A stretch of 64,000 bases of DNA from Haloferax prahovense DSM 18310 (GCF_000336815.1 NZ_AOLG01000047.1:266495-330494), one strand, 5' to 3'. Positions 8,631 through 17,391 are shown, numbered from the stretch's first letter. Notes: generated by a model not told the origin, from the sequence alone. Numbers and translations: made by a program.

Positions 8631-8748
8631 AGCGGTATTACACACAGCAGATATTTATATCGAATTGATATTTGTTGTTGGCTGATAACTAGTGGACAGC
8701 AACCACTTCGTGGACTGCCTGTTCAAGAGATCGGGGGTTGAAGAGATA

Positions 8749-8803
8749 CACCAGCACATTTCGAACGTTGCTACCACCACGGAGGCTGAAATCTACTAGT
8801 ACT
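8749..8803. repeat. Palindromic repeat element, copy A (diverged)
   Basis: Matches copy B (11179-11229) over its length: CAGCACATTTCGA at the left, GTTGCTAC in the centre, then GGAGGCTGAAATC and TACTAGTAC at the right. The left arm has decayed, so the terminal palindrome is imperfect. It lies in the 308-nt gap between the lipoprotein and the next plus-strand gene; nothing else is visible in that gap. Confidence 0.6.
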
Positions 8804-8938
8804 GGAAGTGGATCAGAGAGTGTTGTCGTTCCCCCGACTGACACTGTTAGTCTTCTCAGACTGGCTTCCAATTATGCTTAAATCGGGGTGCCTGTATCAA
8901 GTCTAAGACTTATGTGCCGGTACGCAGTACTATCATGT

Positions 8939-9418
8939 ATGAGTACCGTGAAGGCGATTAGTAAAAAGGAGCTACTTCCCCTCCTCCTTATGGACAATGG
9001 AGAGGAAGAAACGGTGAGTGGCATCACTAGGCTCCAAAAGCTCGTCTTCTTAGCTCAACATGGGGGCCTTGATGAGGATCCCATTCCCAACCTCAAGGAA
9101 CAAGTTAGTTTCCACTATGTGGCTCATGATTATGGGCCGTTCTCTAAGGAACTGTATGATGTGCTTGATCAGCTTGCCGAAAAGAATCTGATTAACAAAG
9201 AGAAGACGACGACAAAAAGCGGGAACACCCGCTATGAGTTCTCCCTGAGCGACGAGGGGAAAGAAGTTCTCAAACACTCCAAAGAACAGTATGCCGATAA
9301 CGACCGAAACATCCTAAAAGGTATTCAAATTCGGTATGGAGATATGCCGCTATTCGAGTTGCTTGATAAAGTCTACGCAGAGTTCCCGGAGTACGCTAAA
9401 AACTCGAAGTTAGCATAG
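8939..9418 (+). CDS. Winged-helix-type protein, YwgA/antitoxin-like
   Basis: A 159-residue soluble protein. The pattern ITRLQKLVFLAQ, FHYVAHDYGPFSKELYDVLD and LINKEK followed by YEFSLSDEG resembles YwgA-like and SocA/Panacea-type proteins, which combine a winged-helix-like core with a final helical segment. I place the start at the ATG at 8939 (MSTVKAISKK), since the upstream extension to 8888 reads like non-coding sequence. It is followed 61 nt later by the DUF6338 membrane protein on the same strand, so the pair may be an operon. Regulatory or antitoxin function is an analogy, not shown. Confidence 0.5.
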   Translation: MSTVKAISKKELLPLLLMDNGEEETVSGITRLQKLVFLAQHGGLDEDPIPNLKEQVSFHYVAHDYGPFSKELYDVLDQLAEKNLINKEKTTTKSGNTRYEFSLSDEGKEVLKHSKEQYADNDRNILKGIQIRYGDMPLFELLDKVYAEFPEYAKNSKLA

Positions 9419-9479
9419 TATTCTGTTTAGTCTGACTTTCCGAAGGAAATAACCCACTAGCTATTGACTGGATGGGTAG

Positions 9480-11093
9480 ATGATACCGCTGCAGAACGGA
9501 CTCTTTTCATTATCTCTTTTAGGTGCAGTGGCCCTACCCCTGTTGTTTATTGTTCCCGGAGTTGCGGCAATCCGTGTTGCTGGATGGACAACTAAACGGA
9601 GAGAGGACCACGACCGAGTTGAGATAATATTCTTCAGCTTAGTGTTCAGTATTGTCTCCTTGGTCATTCTGTATTTATTAGCATCAGTACTGAAATGGGA
9701 CTGGATTACAGCAGGGGATGTAACCCGACTTGAGCTTTCGGCTGTGATCGGGTGGTATCTTGCTCATCTAGTGGTCGCAGGAACTATCGGAGCCATCTTT
9801 GGTTCATTTTCTTACAACTACATCTATGAGAATCAGTTTCGGGACCACTACGATAGTTGGGATTTTGCTTTCCAGTTTATACATCAATCTAGCGACGTTG
9901 TTGTCAAAACTACTAGTGGTGATTGGATTCAAGGACACGCGATTCAGTCTGGTTCCTCGAATGAGACTCGAGACCTGCTACTCGCCTACCCTCGATGGGG
10001 TGAGAAACCGGAAGATCTCGACATAGAACGGGAAGAGTTCAGTTCACAAGATGAGAATGATTCAACTCCGTCTAATGTTGCAGAGGCAGAGATGCCCAAC
10101 CCGGATGATGTCGAAACTTTCGACCCAGAGGATGCAAGACGTAAACCTGCTCTGGGGCAATATCTGTACGTCAACGAACCTGACATCGAGACCGTGACTT
10201 TTCTAGAAGAATCTGATGAGGATCCGGACGGAACTCTGTTTGACAAAGATCAACTTCAGCAACGAGCGGGGCTGCTCTATGAGCAGTTAGAGGTGGACTC
10301 GGCGGTGAACCAATTAGCAAGAGTGTATCCACGTCTGGTGGGTTCGAAGATGCAGACCATTGTCTCAGTCTTCTCGGTAGTATTATTCTTTGCAATACTC
10401 TTAATTCCAGAGCTATGGGTCCCTATTCCAAGAACTCCGATTAGTACTTTCCAACTTGTGGGGGCGACAGGCGTTGGAATGGTTGTAGGCCTACGACAAG
10501 TCGAACGTAAATCACTGACTCCGTTGGAATTTTTCTTTGTGTTTCCCCTCGCTATTCTGTTAGCCATCATATTTGGTGGTTACTCAGTTGTAATGATATT
10601 CACCCACCCAGTCTGCCGAATTAATGTCCTCTCGCGAATCTCTACAACCACATTCTTACTCGTTGGTTTTGCCACTGGTGTTGTGTTAGTTCACGTCGTA
10701 TCCCAAGTCAAACACCGCTACGGCGTTCGTCCGGGGTGGTACGTGATGACAATATTGGGTATTCTAAACATCGTTCTTACCAGCCTCATATTCGGTTTCT
10801 TCTCTCCAACATTGGGCCAACTTGCGACTGTCTTCTGTGGAACCATTGCTACACTTTTATTTGTTGACCGTATTCAAAGAGGGGTCGCTGGGAGATACAA
10901 TGACTGGCCAGAATTTTGGGTGAATTGCATCAAACTTGGTGGCGAACTGGCTATTACTACTCTCCTCATATGGAACGCCCTCTACTATGACGGTGCTGTC
11001 CAGTTCGTTTTGGTGACAGTATTATTCATAGTCGGCTTGTTGGCCTACTGGTCCTTGACCCTGCAAGGATTACACAAAGCATGGTCAAGTTAG
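9480..11093 (+). CDS. DUF6338 family membrane protein with extra C-terminal membrane domain
   Basis: A 537-residue integral membrane protein. Three N-terminal membrane segments (about residues 7-30, 45-65, 85-108) precede a cytoplasmic stretch typical of DUF6338: AFQFIHQSSDVVVKTTSGDW, then a short domain ending YLYVNEPDIETVTFLEE. Unlike ordinary DUF6338 proteins (about 200-250 residues) it continues from about residue 300 with roughly eight more membrane segments. DUF6338 genes are often seen in mobile or defence-rich regions, but no function is known to me. Codon use is AT-rich. It follows the winged-helix-type gene by 61 nt. Confidence 0.6.
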   Translation: MIPLQNGLFSLSLLGAVALPLLFIVPGVAAIRVAGWTTKRREDHDRVEIIFFSLVFSIVSLVILYLLASVLKWDWITAGDVTRLELSAVIGWYLAHLVVAGTIGAIFGSFSYNYIYENQFRDHYDSWDFAFQFIHQSSDVVVKTTSGDWIQGHAIQSGSSNETRDLLLAYPRWGEKPEDLDIEREEFSSQDENDSTPSNVAEAEMPNPDDVETFDPEDARRKPALGQYLYVNEPDIETVTFLEESDEDPDGTLFDKDQLQQRAGLLYEQLEVDSAVNQLARVYPRLVGSKMQTIVSVFSVVLFFAILLIPELWVPIPRTPISTFQLVGATGVGMVVGLRQVERKSLTPLEFFFVFPLAILLAIIFGGYSVVMIFTHPVCRINVLSRISTTTFLLVGFATGVVLVHVVSQVKHRYGVRPGWYVMTILGILNIVLTSLIFGFFSPTLGQLATVFCGTIATLLFVDRIQRGVAGRYNDWPEFWVNCIKLGGELAITTLLIWNALYYDGAVQFVLVTVLFIVGLLAYWSLTLQGLHKAWSS

Positions 11094-11178
11094 AATCCTT
11101 GTTCATCGCATGTTTGGCACTACGAGAATAGTCAGAATTGATGTCGTCTAACTTCGTGGTGGACAAAGTCGCAGAACT

Positions 11179-11229
11179 GTACTAGCACATTTCGACCTTG
11201 TTGCTACGAAGGCTGAGATTTGCTAGTAC
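11179..11229. repeat. Palindromic repeat element, copy B (best preserved)
   Basis: A 51-nt element bounded by a perfect 9-nt inverted repeat, GTACTAGCA at 11179-11187 and TGCTAGTAC at 11221-11229. Inside, CCTT (11196-11199) can pair with AAGG (11209-11212), giving a long interrupted hairpin. Related copies occur at 8749, 14606 and 16314. It has the look of a MITE or palindrome-associated mobile element, or a processed hairpin RNA. Confidence 0.7.
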
Positions 11230-11351
11230 GAACAAGTGGCGTCAGGGAAAGAAGGGAACACAAGTAGGGTTGATCTTTGCTAACCCTTCGACTGGGGCAG
11301 AAGAACGGGGTTAAGCGTACCCTCGTTTCTTGCTGAGTTTGGTGTCGTTGC

Positions 11352-11930
11352 TCATGGCTCCCAAGACGTTAGACTGTACGCGTTCGTTTGCCGTCCGGGG
11401 TGGTACGGAACATTGCCGTACTGGACTGCTAGCCAGTCGATGTCGAATCTGTCGACAAGCGCCTGCGGTCGCTCATTATTCGGACCGATGGTTCCCCACC
11501 CTGCGACAACCTCGTCCGCGTTGTCAACCATATGCTGAAGAAATTGGTCGTTTAGGGGGCCAACAGGGTCATCGGCGTCTTGTAGTTCTCCGGGATACCG
11601 GTTCTGGTACGCCCAAACGTTTGCAACGACACAACTCCCGTACCCCTCTTTTCCGGAGTAGTGGGCGATCTTTTTCATTGTTTTATCAGCTGTGATGCCA
11701 TCGGCGTACGACGGGTTACAGCAAATCCACGGGAGGGGCTGTTTCTCGTCGTCCCACACCATCCAAATGTAGTAGCGGTAGTCCCCGTCGTTACTGAATA
11801 CAGCACCCATTCGCTCAATGGGGAGGCGAGGGCCATCCTTCAGATTAACAACTAGGTCGATATCCTTGTTTGTCTGTATAATCGTGTCTGGCAAGTCTGG
11901 GGGATAGAGCGACGATTCTTCAAACCTCAT
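11352..11930 (-). CDS. DUF1643 family protein
   Basis: A 192-residue protein recognised as DUF1643. The family signatures are in order: YRYYIWMVWDDEKQPLPWIC (about residue 52), CNPSYADG, YGSCVVANVWAYQNRYP, DDPVGPLNDQFL and VVAGWGTIG. The family is uncharacterised and scattered on plasmids, phages and islands. The frame extends to 12035, but a TATA-like box (TTTATACTT, about 11952-11960) centred 26 nt upstream supports the ATG at 11930. It stands alone on this strand in the island. Confidence 0.7.
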   Translation of the reverse strand: MRFEESSLYPPDLPDTIIQTNKDIDLVVNLKDGPRLPIERMGAVFSNDGDYRYYIWMVWDDEKQPLPWICCNPSYADGITADKTMKKIAHYSGKEGYGSCVVANVWAYQNRYPGELQDADDPVGPLNDQFLQHMVDNADEVVAGWGTIGPNNERPQALVDRFDIDWLAVQYGNVPYHPGRQTNAYSLTSWEP

Positions 11931-12100
11931 TGACTCAAATATTTTGACAGTAAGTATAAAGATGTGCCCCGGATGAAATCTGCTATTGTAATCTCGTGTC
12001 TTTGTTTCAGAATTATTTGATAAGAAGAACCACAACTCGATATTCGACGTAATCTGGATAGACTCGTTAAACGTCTATCTGAGGCGACGTGGAGATCGGA

Positions 12101-13243
12101 CTATACTTTTTCTAATAAGGTTGCTTTCTTCTCTTCAAATTCATCATCCGAGAGGATTCCTTCATCATGTAACTCCTTCAATTTCTTGAGCTGGTCGAGG
12201 GGATCTGGCTCGGAAGATTCAGTATTTTGGATGACTTGTGGTTGGTTCGCTTCGGAGATTTTCTGTCGGATGAAGCGAACTGCATCCCGCACTTCGTCTT
12301 TTCCGGGTTCGTGCGCTTCGATGTGATACGTCTGACCTGCTGTTTGAAGGGTAAGCCGTTTATTCACTAATCCAGTATCAAGGTCAACACTGGTGATATT
12401 TGAGTATGGAATGGACCGCTCGTCACTGCCTAATATCTGGGGGACTTTGATTGCTACACGACGGTCTGTGATTGCTGCTCGCACCCATCCTTTAGTACCT
12501 GATTTCCGACTTCGGTCATCTCCCCAAAGAGAGTTTCCTGCACCCGACCCCTCGACGTCAACAGTTGACCCCCGAGTAATGTAGTGAACCTTCTCATCAG
12601 AGTCTAATATATCTCTTATTTTTTTGAACCGTTCTTTGGTGACATAGCCACCTTGAGGATTAACGTCGAGTGCTTCATCGGTGGAGATTGATTCGTCTGT
12701 AGGGTCCCAGACTTGCTGGAGGCCCGAAATTACCGTAGTGTCGACCGACGAATTGCCTGCCTCAGCCGCTTTTTCCAGAACATACTCACTAGCGGCCAGA
12801 ACCTCATCATAATCCGTTTTCCCTGCAATGTAGACGATATATTCCGCCTCGTTCGTGAAGATGGATAGCCGCTGTTTTGAGAGGCCCTTGTTCGTTTCAG
12901 TATCTTCTACGGCGCCGTAATTCAGGGCTTCTCCTTGGTTTCCATTTGTGATGAGTAGTATCCTCTCATCAGTTATGAGACAAATAGTCCGGTAGTCGCT
13001 CGACATACCCCCTCCGACATTTTCGCTACCTTTCGTCAGCCCTTTGTTTGGAATATAGAAGTAATAGTGTGGCTGTTCTCCGTCGTGTAGGAGATCAATG
13101 AGCGGCTGTTTGGATAAATGATCTAAACCCAACATCGACCCTGACGTTGTTGTGAGTCGTTTCGATGTGACTGAATCACCGTTTGCTGCAGCCGCCAACT
13201 CTTCGGCTGGCCCGTCCGGTTTACTACTGCCCAAGATACCCAT
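12101..13243 (-). CDS. PH-like domain protein with C-terminal SHOCT motif
   Basis: A 380-residue soluble protein. Two bacterial-type PH-like regions are suggested: about residues 85-165 (TICLITDERILLIT, then LSIFTNEAEYIVYIAG) and about 205-330 (WVRAAITDRRVAIKVP, then IPYSNITSVDLDTGLVNKR). The C-terminus (about 347-380) is a SHOCT motif: LKKLKELHDEGILSDDEFEE, a short helical oligomerisation segment. Such proteins are thought to sense or scaffold, but no role is established. ATG at 13243. Codon use is island-like. Confidence 0.65.
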   Translation of the reverse strand: MGILGSSKPDGPAEELAAAANGDSVTSKRLTTTSGSMLGLDHLSKQPLIDLLHDGEQPHYYFYIPNKGLTKGSENVGGGMSSDYRTICLITDERILLITNGNQGEALNYGAVEDTETNKGLSKQRLSIFTNEAEYIVYIAGKTDYDEVLAASEYVLEKAAEAGNSSVDTTVISGLQQVWDPTDESISTDEALDVNPQGGYVTKERFKKIRDILDSDEKVHYITRGSTVDVEGSGAGNSLWGDDRSRKSGTKGWVRAAITDRRVAIKVPQILGSDERSIPYSNITSVDLDTGLVNKRLTLQTAGQTYHIEAHEPGKDEVRDAVRFIRQKISEANQPQVIQNTESSEPDPLDQLKKLKELHDEGILSDDEFEEKKATLLEKV

Positions 13244-13464
13244 ACGATATTGTCTTCAACAGATGACTTAATCTAATGTGTGAATTTCAACGAGTTCAGA
13301 AGCTAATTAAACACTTTTCAATTAGAGTGGGGTGGTGTTTTCCTCGGAACTGCAGATTTAACCCTGTAGCAGCCTTGAGGGGTTGTTCCTCTGCGAGATT
13401 CTTGATTGAGTGTCACTTCACAACCCGAAATACACAAGCACGACTCTTGAGTGCTGAACTACCA

Positions 13465-13914
13465 ATGAACGCCGAGTACATCCGAACATCCCGCCCGCCC
13501 AAAGAGACTCGGCTTATTACCGCATTCCAGTGGATGATCTCAGCAGCGCTCTTGTTCCCTACTGTCGGAAGTGGAGTTGTCCTCGTAGCCAGTAACGTGA
13601 CTAGTTGGTCGCCCACTGAACTCCTCCTTTGGAGTCCTCGACTCCTCGAACTGCTCTTCGTGTTCACTATCTTGGGCGGCTTAGTCAGTGGTGCCTACTG
13701 GCCGGTTTTCAACGGACACTCAACAGCACGCGAACAAGCCCTGTTTGAGTCCCGACGTAGGAGCGCCATGATGTTATCCGGTGGCCTCGCACTGTTCGGG
13801 GTCCTCTCACTGCTTAATGTCACGACAGTCACGGACTTACTACAGAATATGTTCGTGGTTGGATCAACGATGCTCGTTTGCATTTACATGTATGCGTATG
13901 AGGTTGGTGGCTGA
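13465..13914 (+). CDS. Small integral membrane protein of unknown function
   Basis: A 149-residue protein with four likely membrane segments: FQWMISAALLFPTVGSGVVL, LLELLFVFTILGGLVSGAYW, SAMMLSGGLALFGVLSLL and MFVVGSTMLVCIYMYAY. I start at the ATG at 13465 (MNAEYIRTSRPPKE) because the upstream frame to 13276 is not protein-like. No family recognised. It stands alone in the island. Confidence 0.5.
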   Translation: MNAEYIRTSRPPKETRLITAFQWMISAALLFPTVGSGVVLVASNVTSWSPTELLLWSPRLLELLFVFTILGGLVSGAYWPVFNGHSTAREQALFESRRRSAMMLSGGLALFGVLSLLNVTTVTDLLQNMFVVGSTMLVCIYMYAYEVGG

Positions 13915-14088
13915 CGAGTTTGATTGTGGTCTAATACTCGTTGCCTGTCCTTCGTCTAACCCGTATTGGGGTTGATGCCATGAAGTGAGATACCGGATCT
14001 GTTGTAACCCTCCAGCCAGTAATAGTTTGTTGAGACTGTGTCGATTACAGTGGATACAAACAACCTCCATCTGTCCCTTACTGCTTTC

Positions 14089-14289
14089 TCACCAATTGTT
14101 AAGGAGGGAGTATGCTACCGCCAGCGCACCGACTACCATGGCAGAAATCGCGAAATCGCTGATTGTCCCTATTGCTTCGGGAATCTGAGCGAATATACCT
14201 GAGGTTGGGAAAAATGGCCACAAGGCAACAAGAACCAGACCTACGGTGAGCGGGAGGAGAACAGATTTTCCAATATTTTCAAGATTCAC
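14089..14289 (-). CDS. Small two-helix membrane protein
   Basis: A 66-residue protein with two hydrophobic helices (SVLLPLTVGLVLVALWPFF and TISDFAISAMVVGALAVAYS). Its start codon overlaps the stop of the preceding gene by 4 nt (14286-14289), which implies translational coupling and argues that both are real. Pairs like this occur in haloarchaeal plasmids and integrated viruses, but I cannot assign a function. Confidence 0.5.
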   Translation of the reverse strand: MNLENIGKSVLLPLTVGLVLVALWPFFPTSGIFAQIPEAIGTISDFAISAMVVGALAVAYSLLNNW

Positions 14290-14531
14290 CGTCCAGCCCC
14301 TCGAAGAATCAAGATCGCAGTTACGGCGATACCAGTTCCACCAATCGCTAACGTGAGCGCGTCAGCCGCATCAATCAGGAGGTTTTCGCCCGTTCCAGCA
14401 AGGGAACCAGTTATCGTGATAGTTTGATTGAACTCTGAGAACAGGTAGATGCCGAGCATGACGACTATCGTCGTAATGACGACGGTGACGACTGCGCCAA
14501 CCGGGTCGCCTTGTCCACGATCGCCCCTCAT
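14286..14531 (-). CDS. Small membrane protein, pilin-like N-terminus
   Basis: An 81-residue protein. MRGDRGQGDPVGAVVTVVIT opens with a short charged leader followed by a hydrophobic helix, somewhat like archaeal type IV pilin precursors, and a second helix (ALTLAIGGTGIAVTAILIL) ends the protein. I start at the ATG at 14531; the longer frame to 14615 runs into repeat copy C. It overlaps the next gene by 4 nt. The pilin resemblance is weak and the second helix argues against a standard pilin. Confidence 0.5.
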   Translation of the reverse strand: MRGDRGQGDPVGAVVTVVITTIVVMLGIYLFSEFNQTITITGSLAGTGENLLIDAADALTLAIGGTGIAVTAILILRGAGR

Positions 14532-14605
14532 ATCAATGACAAGTAAAATACAGAGTCTTTTGAGTTTTCCTACGTGGAGAAGTTGAGATTGGCCATGAGA
14601 GTGTC

Positions 14606-14652
14606 GTACTAGCACATCTCGATTGTTATTTTGGCTGAGGTATGCCGGGGAT
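14606..14652. repeat. Palindromic repeat element, copy C
   Basis: The left arm is intact (GTACTAGCACAT at 14606-14617) and TTGGCTGAG matches the right half of copy B; the terminal right arm has drifted (TATGCCGGGG). It lies between two divergently arranged island genes. Confidence 0.55.
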
Positions 14653-14734
14653 TGTGAGTCGTCGCCCCCGCTGTTAACGAACTAAAGGAGTGGACTGTGT
14701 TATTTTATCAAGGAGATTGTACATTGAGAAATCT

Positions 14735-15241
14735 ATGGAACATATCTCATCGGGTCTCATCATGTGTGGACTGTTCATAGACATATTTGGTGCATTGTTA
14801 ATCGCATTTCCAGATGTGCCTGACTTGGCAAATAAACGGGAGATGGGCGCACTTCGGTCTGCACGAGACAAAATGAATAACGGCTCTCTCGATCCTAGGG
14901 ACAGTGGCTTCGATGAAGTTAAAGCTATTTTGGAAAATTCAACTCCGGTTGAAACTGCTAACGAAAAACCAAATCCGGACTATGTGAAAATCACAAAAAC
15001 GAGCCGGAGTGGACTCGCAGCGAAGGAATCTCACGAATCGGATGTGAATTTGGGAGACGAATACATTGAAGGTCATTACCAACCCGCTGGTCACTTCGCA
15101 TATTCTGACTTCTTCAGAGTCTCACCGGTATATGAGAAAATCAGAGAACGCATAGAAAACGACGAGACAAAAGTGCGATCGGGAGGGTTCATGTTACTGT
15201 CGATAGGATTCATATTACAAATATTTGGCACGGCAATGTAG
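14735..15241 (+). CDS. Membrane protein with N- and C-terminal helices, unknown function
   Basis: A 168-residue protein with one membrane helix at each end (SGLIMCGLFIDIFGALLIAF near residue 6 and MLLSIGFILQIFGTAM at the C-terminus) and a charged central domain of about 115 residues. A TATA-like stretch (TATTTTATC, about 14701-14709) about 30 nt upstream supports the ATG at 14735 over the GTG at 14690. No family recognised. It precedes the HEPN-like gene by 98 nt on the same strand and may act with it. Confidence 0.5.
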   Translation: MEHISSGLIMCGLFIDIFGALLIAFPDVPDLANKREMGALRSARDKMNNGSLDPRDSGFDEVKAILENSTPVETANEKPNPDYVKITKTSRSGLAAKESHESDVNLGDEYIEGHYQPAGHFAYSDFFRVSPVYEKIRERIENDETKVRSGGFMLLSIGFILQIFGTAM

Positions 15242-15339
15242 TAAACAAAGAGGTTCACAGACTGTCAAGGGTCAAAGATTAGGAAACATACAGTACGGTT
15301 TGGGAAACATCTATACTTCAGGTTTGTTTTGAAGTTCAC

Positions 15340-16242
15340 ATGACAAAGGGGCCAGAAGATTTCTTTTCAGAACACGAGATGGAGGTGATAAAAAGCGAAT
15401 CAATGAGATGGGGAGTCGAAGTAGACTACCACCAAGTAATCGAGGAAATGCAGAGTGTCGGATTTTATCTTGAAGACTGGGAGTCGCACCCAAGTGAATT
15501 TCTCAATCTCCCTCTCGAGACCCAGTTAGCAATAACGTTCCGAACGATGAGGCAACCTCACAAAAAGGTTGAGCAGTACCTTATCAAAAACCACAAAAAA
15601 ACAATACAGTCCGGTCTCAGCCTAATCAAGGGATACGACGAATACTGGCGTTTTGAACCGTGTATCCTGAAATTACGAGAGATGGACCACGACTCACTGA
15701 CATACTTATTGGAATATCTTGAGTCATTTTTTGAGACGGACTACTTCCACACGTTGAACCAACATAAGACAGTGGTACTCGACAAGCGAGAATATTGGAA
15801 TCAAGATGAGACCAGTTCACAGAACACCATTCTTGGAAAAGAGATTTTCAACGAAGCATCGAGTCTGTTTGAGTCCGGATTTCCAAACTTGCTGGCAATG
15901 AAGCGGATTCTTGACGGAGAATGTCCAAAAAACGATGACCTGCAAAATCTCAGGGCATCCTCAGTCAGACGAGAATTAACTGATCGAGATGACGCTAATA
16001 GTGCCTATTTTGACCTGATCGTTGAGGGATATGATAACCAATTACGGAATGCGATGGCGCACGGGAGTTTCTTGAATGACCCGTCCAATAAGGAAATTCG
16101 AATCCCCACTAGAAATCTAACGTACTCGTATGAGCAATTCAATAATGCAGTCGCTGCAGCAATAGCAAACTCTGTCTTTTTAACTGGACTTTTCTATGCA
16201 CTTGTACAGGAGAGTTGCTCACCTGAGACGGAGCATTCCTGA
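15340..16242 (+). CDS. HEPN-like protein, possible RNase or abortive-infection protein
   Basis: A 300-residue, mostly helical protein of unknown family. Near the C-terminus, LRNAMAHGSFLND (about residues 235-247) carries R236 and H241 in the Rx4H spacing of HEPN ribonucleases, and the surrounding helices (FDLIVEGYDNQ before, YEQFNNAVAAAIANSVFL after) fit a HEPN fold. HEPN proteins act as RNases in toxin-antitoxin and abortive-infection systems. A TATA-like box (CTATACTT, about 15310-15317) 27 nt upstream supports the ATG at 15340. Nuclease activity is inferred from the motif only. Confidence 0.5.
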   Translation: MTKGPEDFFSEHEMEVIKSESMRWGVEVDYHQVIEEMQSVGFYLEDWESHPSEFLNLPLETQLAITFRTMRQPHKKVEQYLIKNHKKTIQSGLSLIKGYDEYWRFEPCILKLREMDHDSLTYLLEYLESFFETDYFHTLNQHKTVVLDKREYWNQDETSSQNTILGKEIFNEASSLFESGFPNLLAMKRILDGECPKNDDLQNLRASSVRRELTDRDDANSAYFDLIVEGYDNQLRNAMAHGSFLNDPSNKEIRIPTRNLTYSYEQFNNAVAAAIANSVFLTGLFYALVQESCSPETEHS

Positions 16243-16668
16243 TACGCCCAAATTCAACGGTGTATGTGAACACGAATGAAATGTCGGAGTCTCGTGTTTG
16301 ACGAGGTGATCTATACTAGCACATTTCGACCTTTCTGTTATCACGGACAACCTTCACACGACCGCTCACCTTGGTTGGTCCAATTCCTATTGACAGACCC
16401 ACAACAATACCTAGTCAGTATCATCTTCCAGCAAAGAGTTCCGGTATGTTGTGAAAATGTTGTACAATGACGAATGATGCGCAACATGTTCGGCTCCGAA
16501 TAGCGGGCACCGACGCGCTTGACTGCCGCCGCACGCTCGCGGCGAACGTCACTTCCACATCACCTCATTTCTGACGCGCTCGCACCGAGAGCGGCGCGGC
16601 CGCCTCGGATCGCCCGTACCGCCGGACAATCCGGTCACTTTTGACTGCCGCCGCCGGAACAGCGGGGT
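16243..16668. other. Island-core boundary, 426-nt gap
   Basis: Base composition changes from AT-rich to GC-rich at about 16.48-16.52 kb. The gap holds repeat copy D and a 14-nt direct repeat, TTGACTGCCGCCGC at 16519-16532 and 16641-16654. No gene, tRNA or integrase is visible here. Confidence 0.5.
16314..16336. repeat. Palindromic repeat element, copy D (left half)
   Basis: TACTAGCACATTTCGACCTT matches the left half of copy B exactly over 20 nt; the right half is not recognisable. It is the last copy before the GC-rich core begins. Confidence 0.6.
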
Positions 16669-17391
16669 ATGCACGAGGGGCGACTCGCAGTCGACATCGA
16701 GACGGCCAGCCCGAACGGCCCGCCGAGCGACTTCCGGAACACCGACGACTTCGAGTTGGTCGCCGTCGGCCTCGGCCACCGTGGCGACGGCGACGACCCC
16801 GAGGTCGAAGTCGAAGTGCTCCTCCGCGACGGCGACTGGTCGCTTGAACACACCGCCGACCTCCTCCGACGGGTCGTCGAGTGGTGCGAGGCGCGCGACG
16901 AGGGCGTCGTCACCTACAACGGCGAGTACTTCGACGAACACCACCTCCGCGCGTGGGCCGACCGCGTCGCCGACGCCGGCGTCTGGGCGGACGCGCCGCG
17001 TCGAATCGACGCGCTGTTCGCCGACCACGTCGACCTCGGAACCCTCGCCGCGGACGCGTACCCGGAGGCGGTCCGTCCGAACCGCGACATTCCGGCGCTG
17101 TGGAAGGCGTGCAAGGAAGCCGGCGTCGACCAGCCGACCGTCTGGTACGACGACTACGACCTCCCGGCGGGCTACCTCGAACGCCTCGGCATCGAGGACG
17201 GCCACGTCAAGGGAGCCCACGTCGGGGAGGCGTTGGGCGAGGCGTACGTCGACGGCGTGGTCGCGGGGCTCGACCACACGCGGACGCACGCCGAACTCAC
17301 TCGGCTCCTCGTCGACTACGCCGCCGGTGACATCGAACCGCTGTTTTCGCTCCACGACGCGCTCCGCCGGGCCGACGCGAGCGCGGACTGA
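16669..17391 (+). CDS. DEDD-type 3'-5' exonuclease domain protein (RNase H-like)
   Basis: A 240-residue stand-alone exonuclease-like domain resembling the YprB/rep-PolB RNase H-like families. ExoI is AVDIETASP (D9, E11), ExoII is VTYNGEYFDEHHL with Asp in the expected place, and ExoIII is YAAGDIEPL near the C-terminus (YxxxD). All acidic positions needed for two-metal catalysis appear present. First gene of the GC-rich core. Substrate (DNA or RNA) cannot be told from sequence. Confidence 0.7.
   Translation: MHEGRLAVDIETASPNGPPSDFRNTDDFELVAVGLGHRGDGDDPEVEVEVLLRDGDWSLEHTADLLRRVVEWCEARDEGVVTYNGEYFDEHHLRAWADRVADAGVWADAPRRIDALFADHVDLGTLAADAYPEAVRPNRDIPALWKACKEAGVDQPTVWYDDYDLPAGYLERLGIEDGHVKGAHVGEALGEAYVDGVVAGLDHTRTHAELTRLLVDYAAGDIEPLFSLHDALRRADASAD

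Noticed and set aside
16519..16654. 14-nt direct repeat as a true att site
   Set aside because: Both copies lie in GC-rich DNA on the core side and no integrase or tRNA is next to them, so chance or local duplication is as likely.
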